Assembly (NCBI GenBank): GCA_044867805.1 | Contig: JBIOVQ010000233.1 | Location: 1 to 6,393, forward strand | DNA from: SG8-41 sp044867805 | GTDB taxonomy: Bacteria > Pseudomonadota > Gammaproteobacteria > Burkholderiales > SG8-41 | Length of the DNA: 6,393 nt | Reading direction: 5' to 3' | In this document: positions 1-5,826 of the stretch, in pieces | Layout of the letters: each line of letters opens with the position of its first letter | How positions within the stretch are numbered: the first letter of the stretch is position 1 | Position numbers and translations under genes: made by a program | The notes under the pieces: generated by a model | Databases searched by the model: none | The model's input: the letters and a program-made list of their open reading frames with translations, nothing else | Told to the model about the DNA's origin: nothing

Positions 1-2
1 AC

Positions 3-59
3 GCGATGTACGCAAGCAAGTCGGGGGGGAAGAACCGCGTCACGCTCTTTTCCGCCTGA
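3..59 (+). CDS. C-terminus of a GGDEF (diguanylate cyclase) protein, partial
   Basis: Only the last 18 codons and a TGA stop are in the window; the gene begins to the left. The peptide reads AMYASKSGGKNRVTLFSA. This matches the typical end of GGDEF domains, where the last helix carries A-x-Y-x-A/S-K-x-x-G-K/R-N-R-V. GGDEF domains make cyclic di-GMP from two GTP; the catalytic GG(D/E)EF loop would lie outside the window, so activity cannot be judged. The gene converges on the DUF3025 gene, with a short hairpin and a heptamer repeat between them. The call rests on one short motif, but it is a characteristic one. Confidence 0.7.
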   Translation, partial: AMYASKSGGKNRVTLFSA

Positions 60-69
60 CGGCGGAAAA
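48..69. terminator. Perfect 9-bp hairpin overlapping the GGDEF stop codon
   Basis: TTTTCCGCC, a 4-nt loop and GGCGGAAAA form a perfect 9-bp stem. The TGA stop falls in the loop. It lies between two convergent genes, where a bidirectional terminator would be useful. However, no run of T follows the stem on the plus strand; the T run is in the 5' arm. It is therefore not a textbook intrinsic terminator, and the role is inferred from position only. Confidence 0.35.
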
Positions 70-70
70 C

Positions 71-166
71 CGTGATTCGTGATTTGTGATTCGTGAGTCG
101 ACTTGCCTGCCGGTGGTCGCGGACCGAAGCTGCTTCGAATCACGATTCACGAATCACGATTCACGC
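71..166. repeat. Paired inverted heptamer arrays, locus A (GTGATTC family)
   Basis: Positions 72-99 are four tandem 7-bp units (GTGATTC, GTGATTT, GTGATTC, GTGAGTC). After a 35-bp spacer, 136-166 carries the same array reversed (alternating GAATCAC and GATTCAC). The two 30-nt arms pair with about four mismatches. The array sits between the 3' ends of convergent genes and reaches into the DUF3025 reading frame, supplying its last few codons and its stop. A transcript from either side could fold here, so a terminator or mRNA-end role is possible but inferred. Loci B (2194-2254) and C (4764-4935) have the same design with different heptamers. Confidence 0.75.
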
Positions 167-1260
167 TTCTCCCGCGATCGGGCTACGCGAAAATAATCCG
201 TGTTGTCGTAGAACGATTCCACGTCGTTCCCCGCGTGCCATCCCGGCACGCCCAGCACCGGCACGACGGCGAGGTCGCGCGTAACCAGCACGCCGCGCGC
301 GTCCCCGAGGCGCCGCGCAATCCTCGCGTCCAGCGCCGCAAGCTGCTCCGGCAGCGGCGCCTCGAGCACGTCGGGCTCGACTTTGAGCAGGATCCCGCGG
401 CTCGTAATGCCGAGGAAAGGGCGCAAAGCGTTCTCATAGACCGCGTGTCCGAAAAGGTGGAAACGCATCTGCGCGGCCAGCCGCGCGCGGTTGTCCCAGA
501 ACAGGTCTTTCCAGCGCCAGTCGCGCAGGCGCGCCAGCAATTCGTCCTCGCTCGACGCCACGATCACGCCACCCTCGTCGAACAGCGTGAGGGCGTCCTG
601 CGCCGGGCCGCGATTTGCACGTCTGGCGCGCCCGCGTGGGGGTGTGCCAGTTTCCACCTTCGGTACTCCGGCAGATTCGATCGCGCGGCTCGGCACCAAC
701 GCTTCGTTTCCCGCGTGCGATGCGCGCCTTTGGGGTCGCATCCCCAGAGGGGCGCGTCGAGGGGCGGAAGAGGGACCCTCTGGGATCTGACCCCCGGCGG
801 CGCGCGAGGATCGGCGGTGCGACGCGCCTATGATCGGCTCCACGGTCGCATCCCCTAAGAAGGGGCCCCTGCTCCACGCTGCGCCGATCCCTGCTCCGCC
901 CTCCGGCGCGCACTGCGCCTCGAGCGCCGCGTAATGCCGCGCGTTGAGCGCTGCCTTGGCGAGCGGGAAGGCGAGCCATACCAGCACGTTGAACAGATCG
1001 TGCCAGCTGCGCTCTCTCACCTGCAGCTCGCCCCTCAGGTAAAGACGGGGCTCGTAGCCGTCCTCGAACGCGACCGGTCTGCGCCCCTGCGGCACTACCC
1101 GCAGCGGCATCCCGCCGGTGTTGCGGGGCGGCGGATTGCGCTGGTCGAGCAGCCGCTGCAGGTCGGCCAGACGCGGCCAGTCGGCGCCGAATGCGCCCGC
1201 ATGCGAGCGCAGCGGCTCGAACATCGGCGAGCGAGCGAGGAAACCGGCATCCCACTCCAT
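154..1260 (-). CDS. DUF3025 family protein with an in-frame repeat insertion
   Basis: A 368-aa product of unknown function, recognised as DUF3025. Hallmark stretches are SWHDLFNVLVW...KAALNARH (about residues 85-109), QDALTLFDE (221-229), RFHLFGHAVYENA (266-278) and VPGWHAGNDVESFYDNTDYFR-like sequence at 338-358. Family members are usually about 260-290 aa. The excess is a block at about residues 128-215, rich in Arg, Pro, Ser and Ala and unlike the flanks, encoded by structured repeat DNA (see 616-880). Removing it leaves a protein of normal length. The ATG at 1260 was preferred because EWDAGFLARSPMFEP looks like the family start; a TTG at 1278 would add six residues. Neither has a clear Shine-Dalgarno. 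The last codons (SREKRES) come from heptamer repeat. The gene diverges from the receiver gene across about 137 bp. Whether the product still folds is unknown. Confidence 0.8.
   Translation of the reverse strand: MEWDAGFLARSPMFEPLRSHAGAFGADWPRLADLQRLLDQRNPPPRNTGGMPLRVVPQGRRPVAFEDGYEPRLYLRGELQVRERSWHDLFNVLVWLAFPLAKAALNARHYAALEAQCAPEGGAGIGAAWSRGPFLGDATVEPIIGASHRRSSRAAGGQIPEGPSSAPRRAPLGMRPQRRASHAGNEALVPSRAIESAGVPKVETGTPPRGRARRANRGPAQDALTLFDEGGVIVASSEDELLARLRDWRWKDLFWDNRARLAAQMRFHLFGHAVYENALRPFLGITSRGILLKVEPDVLEAPLPEQLAALDARIARRLGDARGVLVTRDLAVVPVLGVPGWHAGNDVESFYDNTDYFRVARSREKRES
616..880. repeat. Structured repetitive element inserted in frame in the DUF3025 gene
   Basis: About 265 bp with approximate ends, placed where DUF3025 similarity stops and resumes. 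It contains a long hairpin at 732-794. GGTCGCATCCCC occurs twice in direct orientation (734-745 and 844-855). A related module beginning GTGCGA(T/C)GCGC occurs at 715 and at 817. An inverted pair, GGATCGGCG (808-816) and CGCCGATCC (882-890), brackets the right part. These suggest one or two copies of a palindromic, non-autonomous repeat. The length is close to a multiple of three and the block has no stop in the gene's frame, so the reading frame survives. No transposase or clear target duplication was seen. Confidence 0.65.
732..794. repeat. Long inverted repeat inside the inserted element
   Basis: The left arm at 732-752 begins GGGGTCGCATCCCCAGAGGG. The right arm at 775-794 is ACCCTCTGGGATCTGACCCC, its reverse complement apart from a few changes. 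They are separated by 22 bp rich in G. The stem would form in RNA or single-stranded DNA and is the strongest fold of the insertion. Confidence 0.7.
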
Positions 1261-1397
1261 GGAATCGGGAAGAAGCAATCAGTGGCGTGACGGCAGATTG
1301 TAGGGCGGCCGGCATGCCGCGGAATGCGGGCGCATGGCATAATTTCCGTTATTCCGGGCGCCGTGCGCCTGCGCAACATGACGAACAGGCACAATAG

Positions 1398-2189
1398 ATG
1401 GCAATCGGCATAGCCTACGTAAAGACGGCGAAGGGAAAGGAAGAAGCGGCAACCAAGCCCGGGAACCTTTCCGGAGGATTGAAGGCGCTGCTCGGGCTCA
1501 TCAACAAGACTTCGATGGCGGACCTGCAGGAAAAGCTGCCGCAGGTTCCGGTGGACAAGCTGAACCAGGCCCTGGACAAGCTCTTTTCCGAGGGCTACAT
1601 CGAGATCGCGGCCGCTCTCCCGACGATGCCGCCGGTCAAGGAAGAAGAGCTCGATTTCACGCGCTTCATCAACCGGCCGGTGAAGGAGCCGACGATCCAG
1701 CAGAAGCGCAAGGCGGAGGCGACGCTCTCCGGGATCAGGACCTCGAAGAAGGCCGGCTTTCATGTCAACATCATCAACCGGCCGGAAAAGACGATTCCGC
1801 CGCATGCCGGCGGCGACACCTACACGGTCCTCGTCATCGACGCCGACGACGCCAACTCGCTCGTCGTGACGCGCGCTCTGCTGCTGGCCAAGTTCGAGAC
1901 CCGCGCCGCCTCCAGGAAGGACGAGATCGTCGCCCAGCTCAACAAGGCGCCGCCGGCAGACGTGATCGCCCTCGAAATTGGGGCGTCCACCGAAGTGATC
2001 GGCCTGGAGCTGCTCGGTCGCCTGCGCCAGCACCCCATCTACAAGTCGGTACCCATCATCGTCATGACCGAGAAGGTGGAGCACAGCCAGCTGGTGGCCG
2101 CCCTCGCCTATGGAGCAAGCGGCTACATGAGCAAGCCGGTCAAGTCCGAGGCGCTGGTCGACGGCATCAAGGCCGTGCTCGGCTTGTGA
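1398..2189 (+). CDS. Winged-helix-like protein with degenerate C-terminal receiver (pseudo-REC) domain
   Basis: A 263-aa protein. Residues about 24-70 (GLKALLGLI...DKLNQALDKLFSEGYIEI) look like a small winged-helix module. A basic, Pro-containing linker follows (about 75-138), then a response-regulator receiver fold at about 141-263. In the receiver, TYTVLVIDADD gives D148, but the second acidic position is A149. The phosphoacceptor Asp is replaced by E193 in DVIALEIG. The switch Thr (T224 in IIVMTEK) and the conserved Lys (K246 in SKPVK) are kept. Loss of the Asp suggests it is not phosphorylated in the usual way; Glu may mimic the active state (inference). The DNA-binding reading of the N-terminus is tentative. 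No partner kinase is adjacent. The ATG at 1398 follows a short AT-rich stretch (CATAAT at 1337-1342) but no strong ribosome site. A heptamer array follows the stop. Confidence 0.75.
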   Translation: MAIGIAYVKTAKGKEEAATKPGNLSGGLKALLGLINKTSMADLQEKLPQVPVDKLNQALDKLFSEGYIEIAAALPTMPPVKEEELDFTRFINRPVKEPTIQQKRKAEATLSGIRTSKKAGFHVNIINRPEKTIPPHAGGDTYTVLVIDADDANSLVVTRALLLAKFETRAASRKDEIVAQLNKAPPADVIALEIGASTEVIGLELLGRLRQHPIYKSVPIIVMTEKVEHSQLVAALAYGASGYMSKPVKSEALVDGIKAVLGL

Positions 2190-2193
2190 AGCT

Positions 2194-2254
2194 GCCAGTT
2201 TGCAGTGGGCAGTTTGCAGTTACTGCCAACTGACGGCTGTCAACTGCCAACTTC
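2194..2254. repeat. Paired inverted heptamer arrays, locus B (CAGTTTG / TGCCAAC family)
   Basis: A left array reads in units of seven (CAGTTTG, CAGTGGG, CAGTTTG, CAGTTAC). It is followed directly by units TGCCAAC, TGACGGC, TGTCAAC, TGCCAAC. ACTG recurs every 7 bp on opposite strands in the two halves, so the halves are degenerate reverse complements (about 18 of 28 positions in one alignment). The array fills the 72-bp gap between the stops of the convergent receiver and patatin genes. A shared terminator is a reasonable guess from position only. Confidence 0.7.
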
Positions 2255-2261
2255 GCTTCCG

Positions 2262-3083
2262 TCACGCTTCTTCGAGCAGGCGCTTGATCTGCGGGATCAT
2301 GAGCTCGGCGGCCGCGCGGCCTTCCGCGATCGCCTCCGAGCCGCGGTGATACTCCATGAGGCCCAGCTCGGCGAGGCGCGGCTGTATGACGACTTCCGCC
2401 GGCTCGCCGGCGAGCCGGCTGCGCGTGATCCGCTCGCTCATGATGTTGAGGCTGCTGGTGAGGACGTCGATCATGCCCGGCCGCTTGAAGGGCATTCCGC
2501 TCTTCGACGCGCGGGCATGGCGGCCGACCAGGTTGGCGTTGAGGTCGACCGCGATCACGAAATCGGCCTCCATGGCGCGCGCCAGCGATACCGGCACCGG
2601 GTTCACCAGCGCTCCGTCGACCAGAACCCGCCCGTTATCGGTCCATGGCGTGAACAGCCCGGGCATCGCGATCGAGGCCCGCACCGCGTCGGCCACGGGC
2701 CCTTCCCGCAGCCAGATCTCGCGGCCGGTGGCGAGATCGGTCGCGACCGCCGCGAACGGCCGTTTCAGCTCCTCGACGCGCTTGTCGAGCAGGTCTCCCT
2801 TCAGAAAGGTGATCAGGCGGTTGCCTTTCAGCAGGCCGCTGCTGAAGCCGATATCGAGAAAGCCCACCACCTTGCGCCAGGTGAGGGAGCTCACCCACCG
2901 CTCGAGCTCGGCAAGGCGGTCGTCGGCATAGGCCGCCCCGACCAGCGCCCCGATCGAAGTGCCGCACACCAGGTCAGGCACGATGCCCTGGTCGTTCAGC
3001 GCCTGCAGCACGCCGATATGGGCCCATCCGCGCGCGGAGCCGGCTCCGAGCGCGATACCGATCCGGGGCAGGTGCTGCGTCAT
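2262..3083 (-). CDS. Patatin-like phospholipase (RssA-type serine hydrolase)
   Basis: A 273-aa protein of the bacterial patatin family, Ser-Asp dyad acyl hydrolases that usually act on phospholipids or other acyl esters. The oxyanion motif is GAGSARGW at residues 13-20. The nucleophile elbow is GTSIG (41-45, S43). The catalytic Asp is D156 in DGALVNPVPV. PFAAVATDLATG and the SIAMPGLFTP segment are also typical. There is no signal peptide or membrane segment, so it is probably cytoplasmic or peripheral. The frame is open upstream to 3353, but the ATG at 3083 places the oxyanion loop next to the N-terminus, as in the family. No strong ribosome site is visible. An 88-bp gap with a perfect palindrome separates it from the upstream hydrolase gene, so it may have its own promoter. 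The substrate is not predictable. Confidence 0.88.
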   Translation of the reverse strand: MTQHLPRIGIALGAGSARGWAHIGVLQALNDQGIVPDLVCGTSIGALVGAAYADDRLAELERWVSSLTWRKVVGFLDIGFSSGLLKGNRLITFLKGDLLDKRVEELKRPFAAVATDLATGREIWLREGPVADAVRASIAMPGLFTPWTDNGRVLVDGALVNPVPVSLARAMEADFVIAVDLNANLVGRHARASKSGMPFKRPGMIDVLTSSLNIMSERITRSRLAGEPAEVVIQPRLAELGLMEYHRGSEAIAEGRAAAELMIPQIKRLLEEA

Positions 3084-3115
3084 GGGGTATATGGCCGGAA
3101 TCCGGGAGTATGTTC

Positions 3116-3130
3116 GTCCAAGTCTTGGAC
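3116..3130. promoter_or_regulatory. Perfect 15-bp palindrome upstream of the patatin gene
   Basis: GTCCAAG-T-CTTGGAC has 7-bp arms around a single base. It lies 33-47 bp upstream of the patatin ATG, in the gap after the hydrolase stop. Size and position suit a dimeric regulator's operator. The arms are too short and lack a T run for a terminator. No specific regulator is recognised. Confidence 0.4.
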
Positions 3131-3171
3131 AAGATAACCGGCGCTTGGATTCATCGATCGAGCCGGTCGGA

Positions 3172-3999
3172 CTACCGGCCCGGGTGCCGGTCGAGGAAGG
3201 CCCCCAGCTGCGCCACCCATTCCTGCCGCACGAAGATGAAGCCGTCATTGTGGCCCCCGCGCATCTCCAGGAACGCCTTGGGCTCCCTGGCGGCCTCGAA
3301 CAGCTTCCTGCCGTGGGAGTACGGCACGACGTCGTCATCGCGGCTATGGGCAATGAAAACAGGGGCCTGGATGCGCTTGAGGTTCTCCAGGTTGTCGTAG
3401 CCGATGCGGCTCAACAGCCTGACCGGCAGGAACCAGTAGACCTGGGCGCCCAGGTCGTTCACCGACGTGAAGGTCGAGAACAGCAGCACGGCGCGTGGGT
3501 TGGCCTTCGCCGCGAGCCAGGTCCCCACGGCGCCCCCCAGGGATTCACCGGCGATCACCACGTCCTGCGGCTGCGCGAGCCGCGCGTGGCGCAGGTATTC
3601 CCAGGCGGCCTCGGCGTCACGGTAAGTGCCCTCCTCGGAGGGCGAGCCGGTGCTCTTGCCGTAGCCGCGATAGTCCAGGATGAACGTCGTGTAGCGGAGG
3701 CGGTTGAACATCAGCAGATAGTCGAGGCGATGCGAGATGTTGCCGGCGTTGCCGTGAAAGAAAAGCACCACGCCGCGGGCGTTCTCGGCCGGCACCCACC
3801 ACGCCTGCAGCGTCTCGCCGTCGGCGGTGCGGAGCTCCACCGTCTCGTAGCGCAGCCCATAGGACTGGGGCGAAAGCATCACTTCCCGTCCCATTCCCGG
3901 ATAGAACACGAGGTGGGACTGGAACACGAACACCAGCACCAGCACCGCCCCGTAGGCGATGGCGACCGGTATCAGCAGTTCTCCGAGCATGCGCCGCAT
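3172..3999 (-). CDS. Membrane-anchored alpha/beta hydrolase (BEM46/ABHD13-like)
   Basis: A 275-aa serine hydrolase. Residues about 8-26 form one hydrophobic helix, probably an N-terminal anchor, with the catalytic domain probably on the periplasmic side. The oxyanion motif is HGNAGN (82-87), and DYRGYGKSTGSPSE is typical of this family. The nucleophile is S153 in GESLGG, the acid D222 in HSRDDDVVP, and the base H250 in GGHND. All three catalytic residues are present. The start (ATG 3999, MRRMLGELL) lies 5 nt after the stop of the barrel gene, so the two are almost certainly co-transcribed; an in-frame ATG at 3990 is an alternative. The family includes lipases and esterases with poorly known substrates, and no specific reaction can be assigned. 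Confidence 0.88.
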   Translation of the reverse strand: MRRMLGELLIPVAIAYGAVLVLVFVFQSHLVFYPGMGREVMLSPQSYGLRYETVELRTADGETLQAWWVPAENARGVVLFFHGNAGNISHRLDYLLMFNRLRYTTFILDYRGYGKSTGSPSEEGTYRDAEAAWEYLRHARLAQPQDVVIAGESLGGAVGTWLAAKANPRAVLLFSTFTSVNDLGAQVYWFLPVRLLSRIGYDNLENLKRIQAPVFIAHSRDDDVVPYSHGRKLFEAAREPKAFLEMRGGHNDGFIFVRQEWVAQLGAFLDRHPGR

Positions 4000-4004
4000 C
4001 GCCG

Positions 4005-4814
4005 CTACCAGCGGAACGTCGCGCCGGCCAGGTACGCCTTGTCGGACTCGGCGCGGTTGAAGTTCTTGCGGAAGCCCGCGTCGAGATCGATCTTCCTGGT
4101 GGGGGAATAAATCACCCCCAGCATGCCGAACTGGCTGGTGCTGTCCGGCAGGAACGCGTCGTTGCGCGACTCGTTGGCGCGCAGGCCCAGCTCCCCGACC
4201 AGGCGTAGCTCGCCGGTAAGCTCGTAGGAGGCGCCGCCCGAAACCCGCCACAGGTCGCTGCGGCTTTCCGCCGCGTCCTGCGGCAGCTTGAAACGCGCCC
4301 GGGTATAGGCGATGTTGCCGAGGAAAGTCCAGGCCTCGGCCTCGTAAGTGGCGAGCAGCGCGACGCCCCACGAGGTCTTGCCCGCGCCAAGGCCCTTGTC
4401 CTCGTTGCCCGTCGGCAGCGTCAGGCCCGGTTTCAGGGCGAGGCTGAACCCGTCGGCCTCGTGGAAGCGCCACTTGAGTTCCAGCGTCGAATCCGACATC
4501 CCGCCTTGGTCCGCAGTGGTGATCCCGTTCTCGGTCGTGCGCGTGTTCAGGTAGCTCAGTCCGACCTGCACGTCCAGGTTTTCCAGGATTCCGTAGGAGA
4601 GCACCGAGGTGTAGGCATCCACCCGGTCCTTCCGCTCGACGGGACCGGCCCCGGTATCGGCGGCGCGCTTGTCGCGCAGGAAATCGCCCTGCAGCTCGAG
4701 CTGCCACTTTCCCCTGCCCTGCGTGCCGGTGTCGTCGGTGATGAACGGGTGGGCCGCCCAACTGAAGTCGGAAGTCGGAAGGAGAAAGGCGGAAGTAACG
4801 GCCACCAGCACCAA
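4005..4814 (-). CDS. Outer-membrane beta-barrel protein, MetA-pathway phenol-degradation (transporter) family
   Basis: A 269-aa protein recognised by HPFITDDTGTQGRGKWQLEL near the N-terminus, characteristic of the phenol_MetA_deg family. It has alternating amphipathic strands (LDVQVGLSYL, STLELKWRF, SLALKPGLTLPTGN, RLVGELGLR) and a C-terminal aromatic (ATFRW), typical of outer-membrane barrels. A signal peptide ends around SWAAHP. The frame starts at TTG 4814, with GTG at 4811 and 4805 as alternatives; no ATG is available. Part of the signal peptide (SAFLLPTSDF) is encoded by heptamer repeat, so the original N-terminus may have been replaced. The alpha/beta hydrolase follows after 5 nt. The family is often called a transporter from weak evidence; the substrate is unknown and phenol should not be assumed. 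Confidence 0.82.
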   Translation of the reverse strand: MVLVAVTSAFLLPTSDFSWAAHPFITDDTGTQGRGKWQLELQGDFLRDKRAADTGAGPVERKDRVDAYTSVLSYGILENLDVQVGLSYLNTRTTENGITTADQGGMSDSTLELKWRFHEADGFSLALKPGLTLPTGNEDKGLGAGKTSWGVALLATYEAEAWTFLGNIAYTRARFKLPQDAAESRSDLWRVSGGASYELTGELRLVGELGLRANESRNDAFLPDSTSQFGMLGVIYSPTRKIDLDAGFRKNFNRAESDKAYLAGATFRW

Positions 4815-4935
4815 AGAGCGGCCACGGCACGCGACTACCCCACCTCGCGGCCCGCCGCGCCGCTCCCCCCACTTTCGCCTTTCGCCTTTCTTCTGTTCCT
4901 ACACTTCCGACTTTCGACTTCCGACTTTCGACTTC
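4764..4935. repeat. Paired inverted heptamer arrays, locus C (GAAGTCG / TTCCGAC family)
   Basis: The left arm at 4764-4798 is five 7-bp units (GAAGTCG twice, GAAGGAG, AAAGGCG, GAAGTAA). The right arm has TTTCGCC units at 4873-4893 and alternating TTCCGAC/TTTCGAC units at 4905-4935. It carries the reverse complement of the left arm in the same order of sub-motifs. The GC-rich spacer between the arms is about 75 bp. The left arm lies inside the barrel gene's first codons, the right arm just after the amidase stop. A transcript crossing the region could fold into a large hairpin with the barrel start codon in the loop. Confidence 0.75.
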
Positions 4936-4952
4936 ATCGTGTCCCTCCGCCC

Positions 4953-5690
4953 TCATCCCTGATTCAGGCAGGGTCCGACCGCTGTCGTTATCGCATCCAC
5001 GATCTTTGCCCGGACGGCGGGATCGCGCATGCGCAGCTCCTCGGCGCGGTTGACGACGACTCCCGCCTCGAACAGCAGCGCCGGAATGCTCGCGGTCTTG
5101 AGGACGGCGAGATTGTCGAAATAGTGCACGCCGTTCTCCTCGTCGGCGAACGGGCGGTTTTCGCCCACGATCGGGTCGGCATGATAGCGCGACGGCGTGA
5201 AGCCCGCCCCCCTCAGCGCCGCGCCGATCGCCGAAGCGCACTTGAGACTGGCCTCGGTATGGGCATGCAGCCGGGACACGAACAACGAGTAGCCGGAGAA
5301 ATGGTCACTGTAAAGCAGCTGTTCGCCTTCATGCTCCCAAACCGACAGGAAACGCGGTTGCACGGAATCGTGATGGACGGAGATGAAGAGGTCCATACCG
5401 GCGGCGCGCGGGGCGCGCCTGCCCAGGTTGTCGGCCAGGCCGTCACCGCCGATCAGCAGTGTCCTGTGGCCCGCGCCCTCGAGGGCAGCCGCAAGCTCGC
5501 GCGACAGGCGCAGGTTGTATTCGAACTCGGTGACTCCGCGGGCGCTGATGACCCCGGGCTTCTCGAAGTAGTGGCCGACGTCGATCGCTATGTTGGCAGC
5601 GAGTGCCGCCGGCGCGAGCGCCAGAACCAGAAAACCCCAAATTAGCCGCCAAGACGCCAAGAGCGCCAAGAAGAACGAAAATGAATTCAA
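4953..5690 (-). CDS. N-acetylmuramoyl-L-alanine amidase (Amidase_3 type)
   Basis: A 245-aa zinc amidase that would cleave the bond between MurNAc and L-Ala in peptidoglycan in the periplasm. The metal and catalytic residues of the family are all present: H40 in IDVGHYFEKPG, E55 in GVTEFEYN, H106 in ISVHHDS and E208 in LLFEAGVVVNRAEE. A signal peptide with h-region WGFLVLALAPAALA ends near A31/A32. No separate wall-binding domain is present, so it is a short single-domain form. The start is odd: the frame has only TTG (5690, or within the repeat), and no ATG or GTG lies between the in-frame upstream stop and H40. Residues about 6-17 (FFLALLASWRLI) are encoded by the TTGGCG repeat at 5641-5676. 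An integron-like cassette lies just upstream, so the original start may have been lost or altered. Confidence 0.87.
   Translation of the reverse strand: MNSFSFFLALLASWRLIWGFLVLALAPAALAANIAIDVGHYFEKPGVISARGVTEFEYNLRLSRELAAALEGAGHRTLLIGGDGLADNLGRRAPRAAGMDLFISVHHDSVQPRFLSVWEHEGEQLLYSDHFSGYSLFVSRLHAHTEASLKCASAIGAALRGAGFTPSRYHADPIVGENRPFADEENGVHYFDNLAVLKTASIPALLFEAGVVVNRAEELRMRDPAVRAKIVDAITTAVGPCLNQG
5641..5676 (-). repeat. TTGGCG period-9 repeat, copy 1 (within the amidase N-terminus)
   Basis: Read on the minus strand, the core is TTCTTGGCGCTCTTGGCG followed by TCTTGGCGGCTAAT. This is three 9-bp units and a short tail. It matches copy 2 (6231-6265), in opposite orientation, with about three differences. 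It encodes the start of the amidase signal peptide. Confidence 0.75.
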
Positions 5691-5742
5691 AGATAAAACG
5701 TCAGGAATGGAGCGATGGAGTCATAAATTCCAATTGCTGACA

Positions 5743-5826
5743 CGTTAACGTTCCCAGTAACCGGCGCGCGCGCTCTCGCAAACCGCAGCGGTCGCGCGCG
5801 CGTCCGTGTTGACTGGGGGGTTAGGG
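5743..5826 (-). other. attC-like integron recombination site
   Basis: On the plus strand (the putative recombined bottom strand), 5753-5773 pairs with 5794-5817 to give 21 bp. Three unpaired bases lie on one side only: G5811, T5807 and T5803. The end loop holds a mini-stem, ACCG/CGGT (5782-5785 with 5789-5792). Outside the stem lie AAC at 5747-5749 and GTTAGGG at 5820-5826, the expected R boxes (GTTRRRY/RYYYAAC), separated by short unpaired spacers. The L box reads AGT(C)AAC on the cassette strand opposite GTTACT, with one extra C, as in known attC sites. Length, about 84 bp, is in the usual range. Weak points: the seventh base of the R box is G rather than Y, and the two R boxes match over only 4 bp. 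A GC-rich terminator hairpin is the alternative. Confidence 0.65.

Noticed and set aside
71..166. CRISPR array
   Set aside because: Units are 7 bp without spacers, and the two arms are inverted rather than direct repeats.
103..858. Long open frame on the plus strand over the DUF3025 gene
   Set aside because: Its translation has no family features and lies antisense to a gene with clear DUF3025 motifs; GC-rich DNA often leaves such frames open.
1310..1319. Palindrome CGGCATGCCG in the DUF3025/receiver divergent gap
   Set aside because: Ten bases is short for GC-rich DNA and no promoter elements align with it.
3084..3353. Extension of the patatin gene to 3353
   Set aside because: The extra residues overlap the hydrolase C-terminus out of frame and have no patatin features; the oxyanion motif fits the ATG at 3083.
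2959..4110. Plus-strand open frame of 383 codons
   Set aside because: It is antisense to the patatin and hydrolase genes, which have complete catalytic motifs; its own product has none.
3172..5241. Open frame of 689 codons on the minus strand spanning the hydrolase, barrel and amidase region
   Set aside because: Only its last 275 codons (from ATG 3999) look like protein; the rest is the wrong frame of the barrel and amidase genes plus repeats.
5765..5802. Alternating CG tracts as a Z-DNA element
   Set aside because: The two CG runs are the arms of the attC-like hairpin, which explains them more simply.
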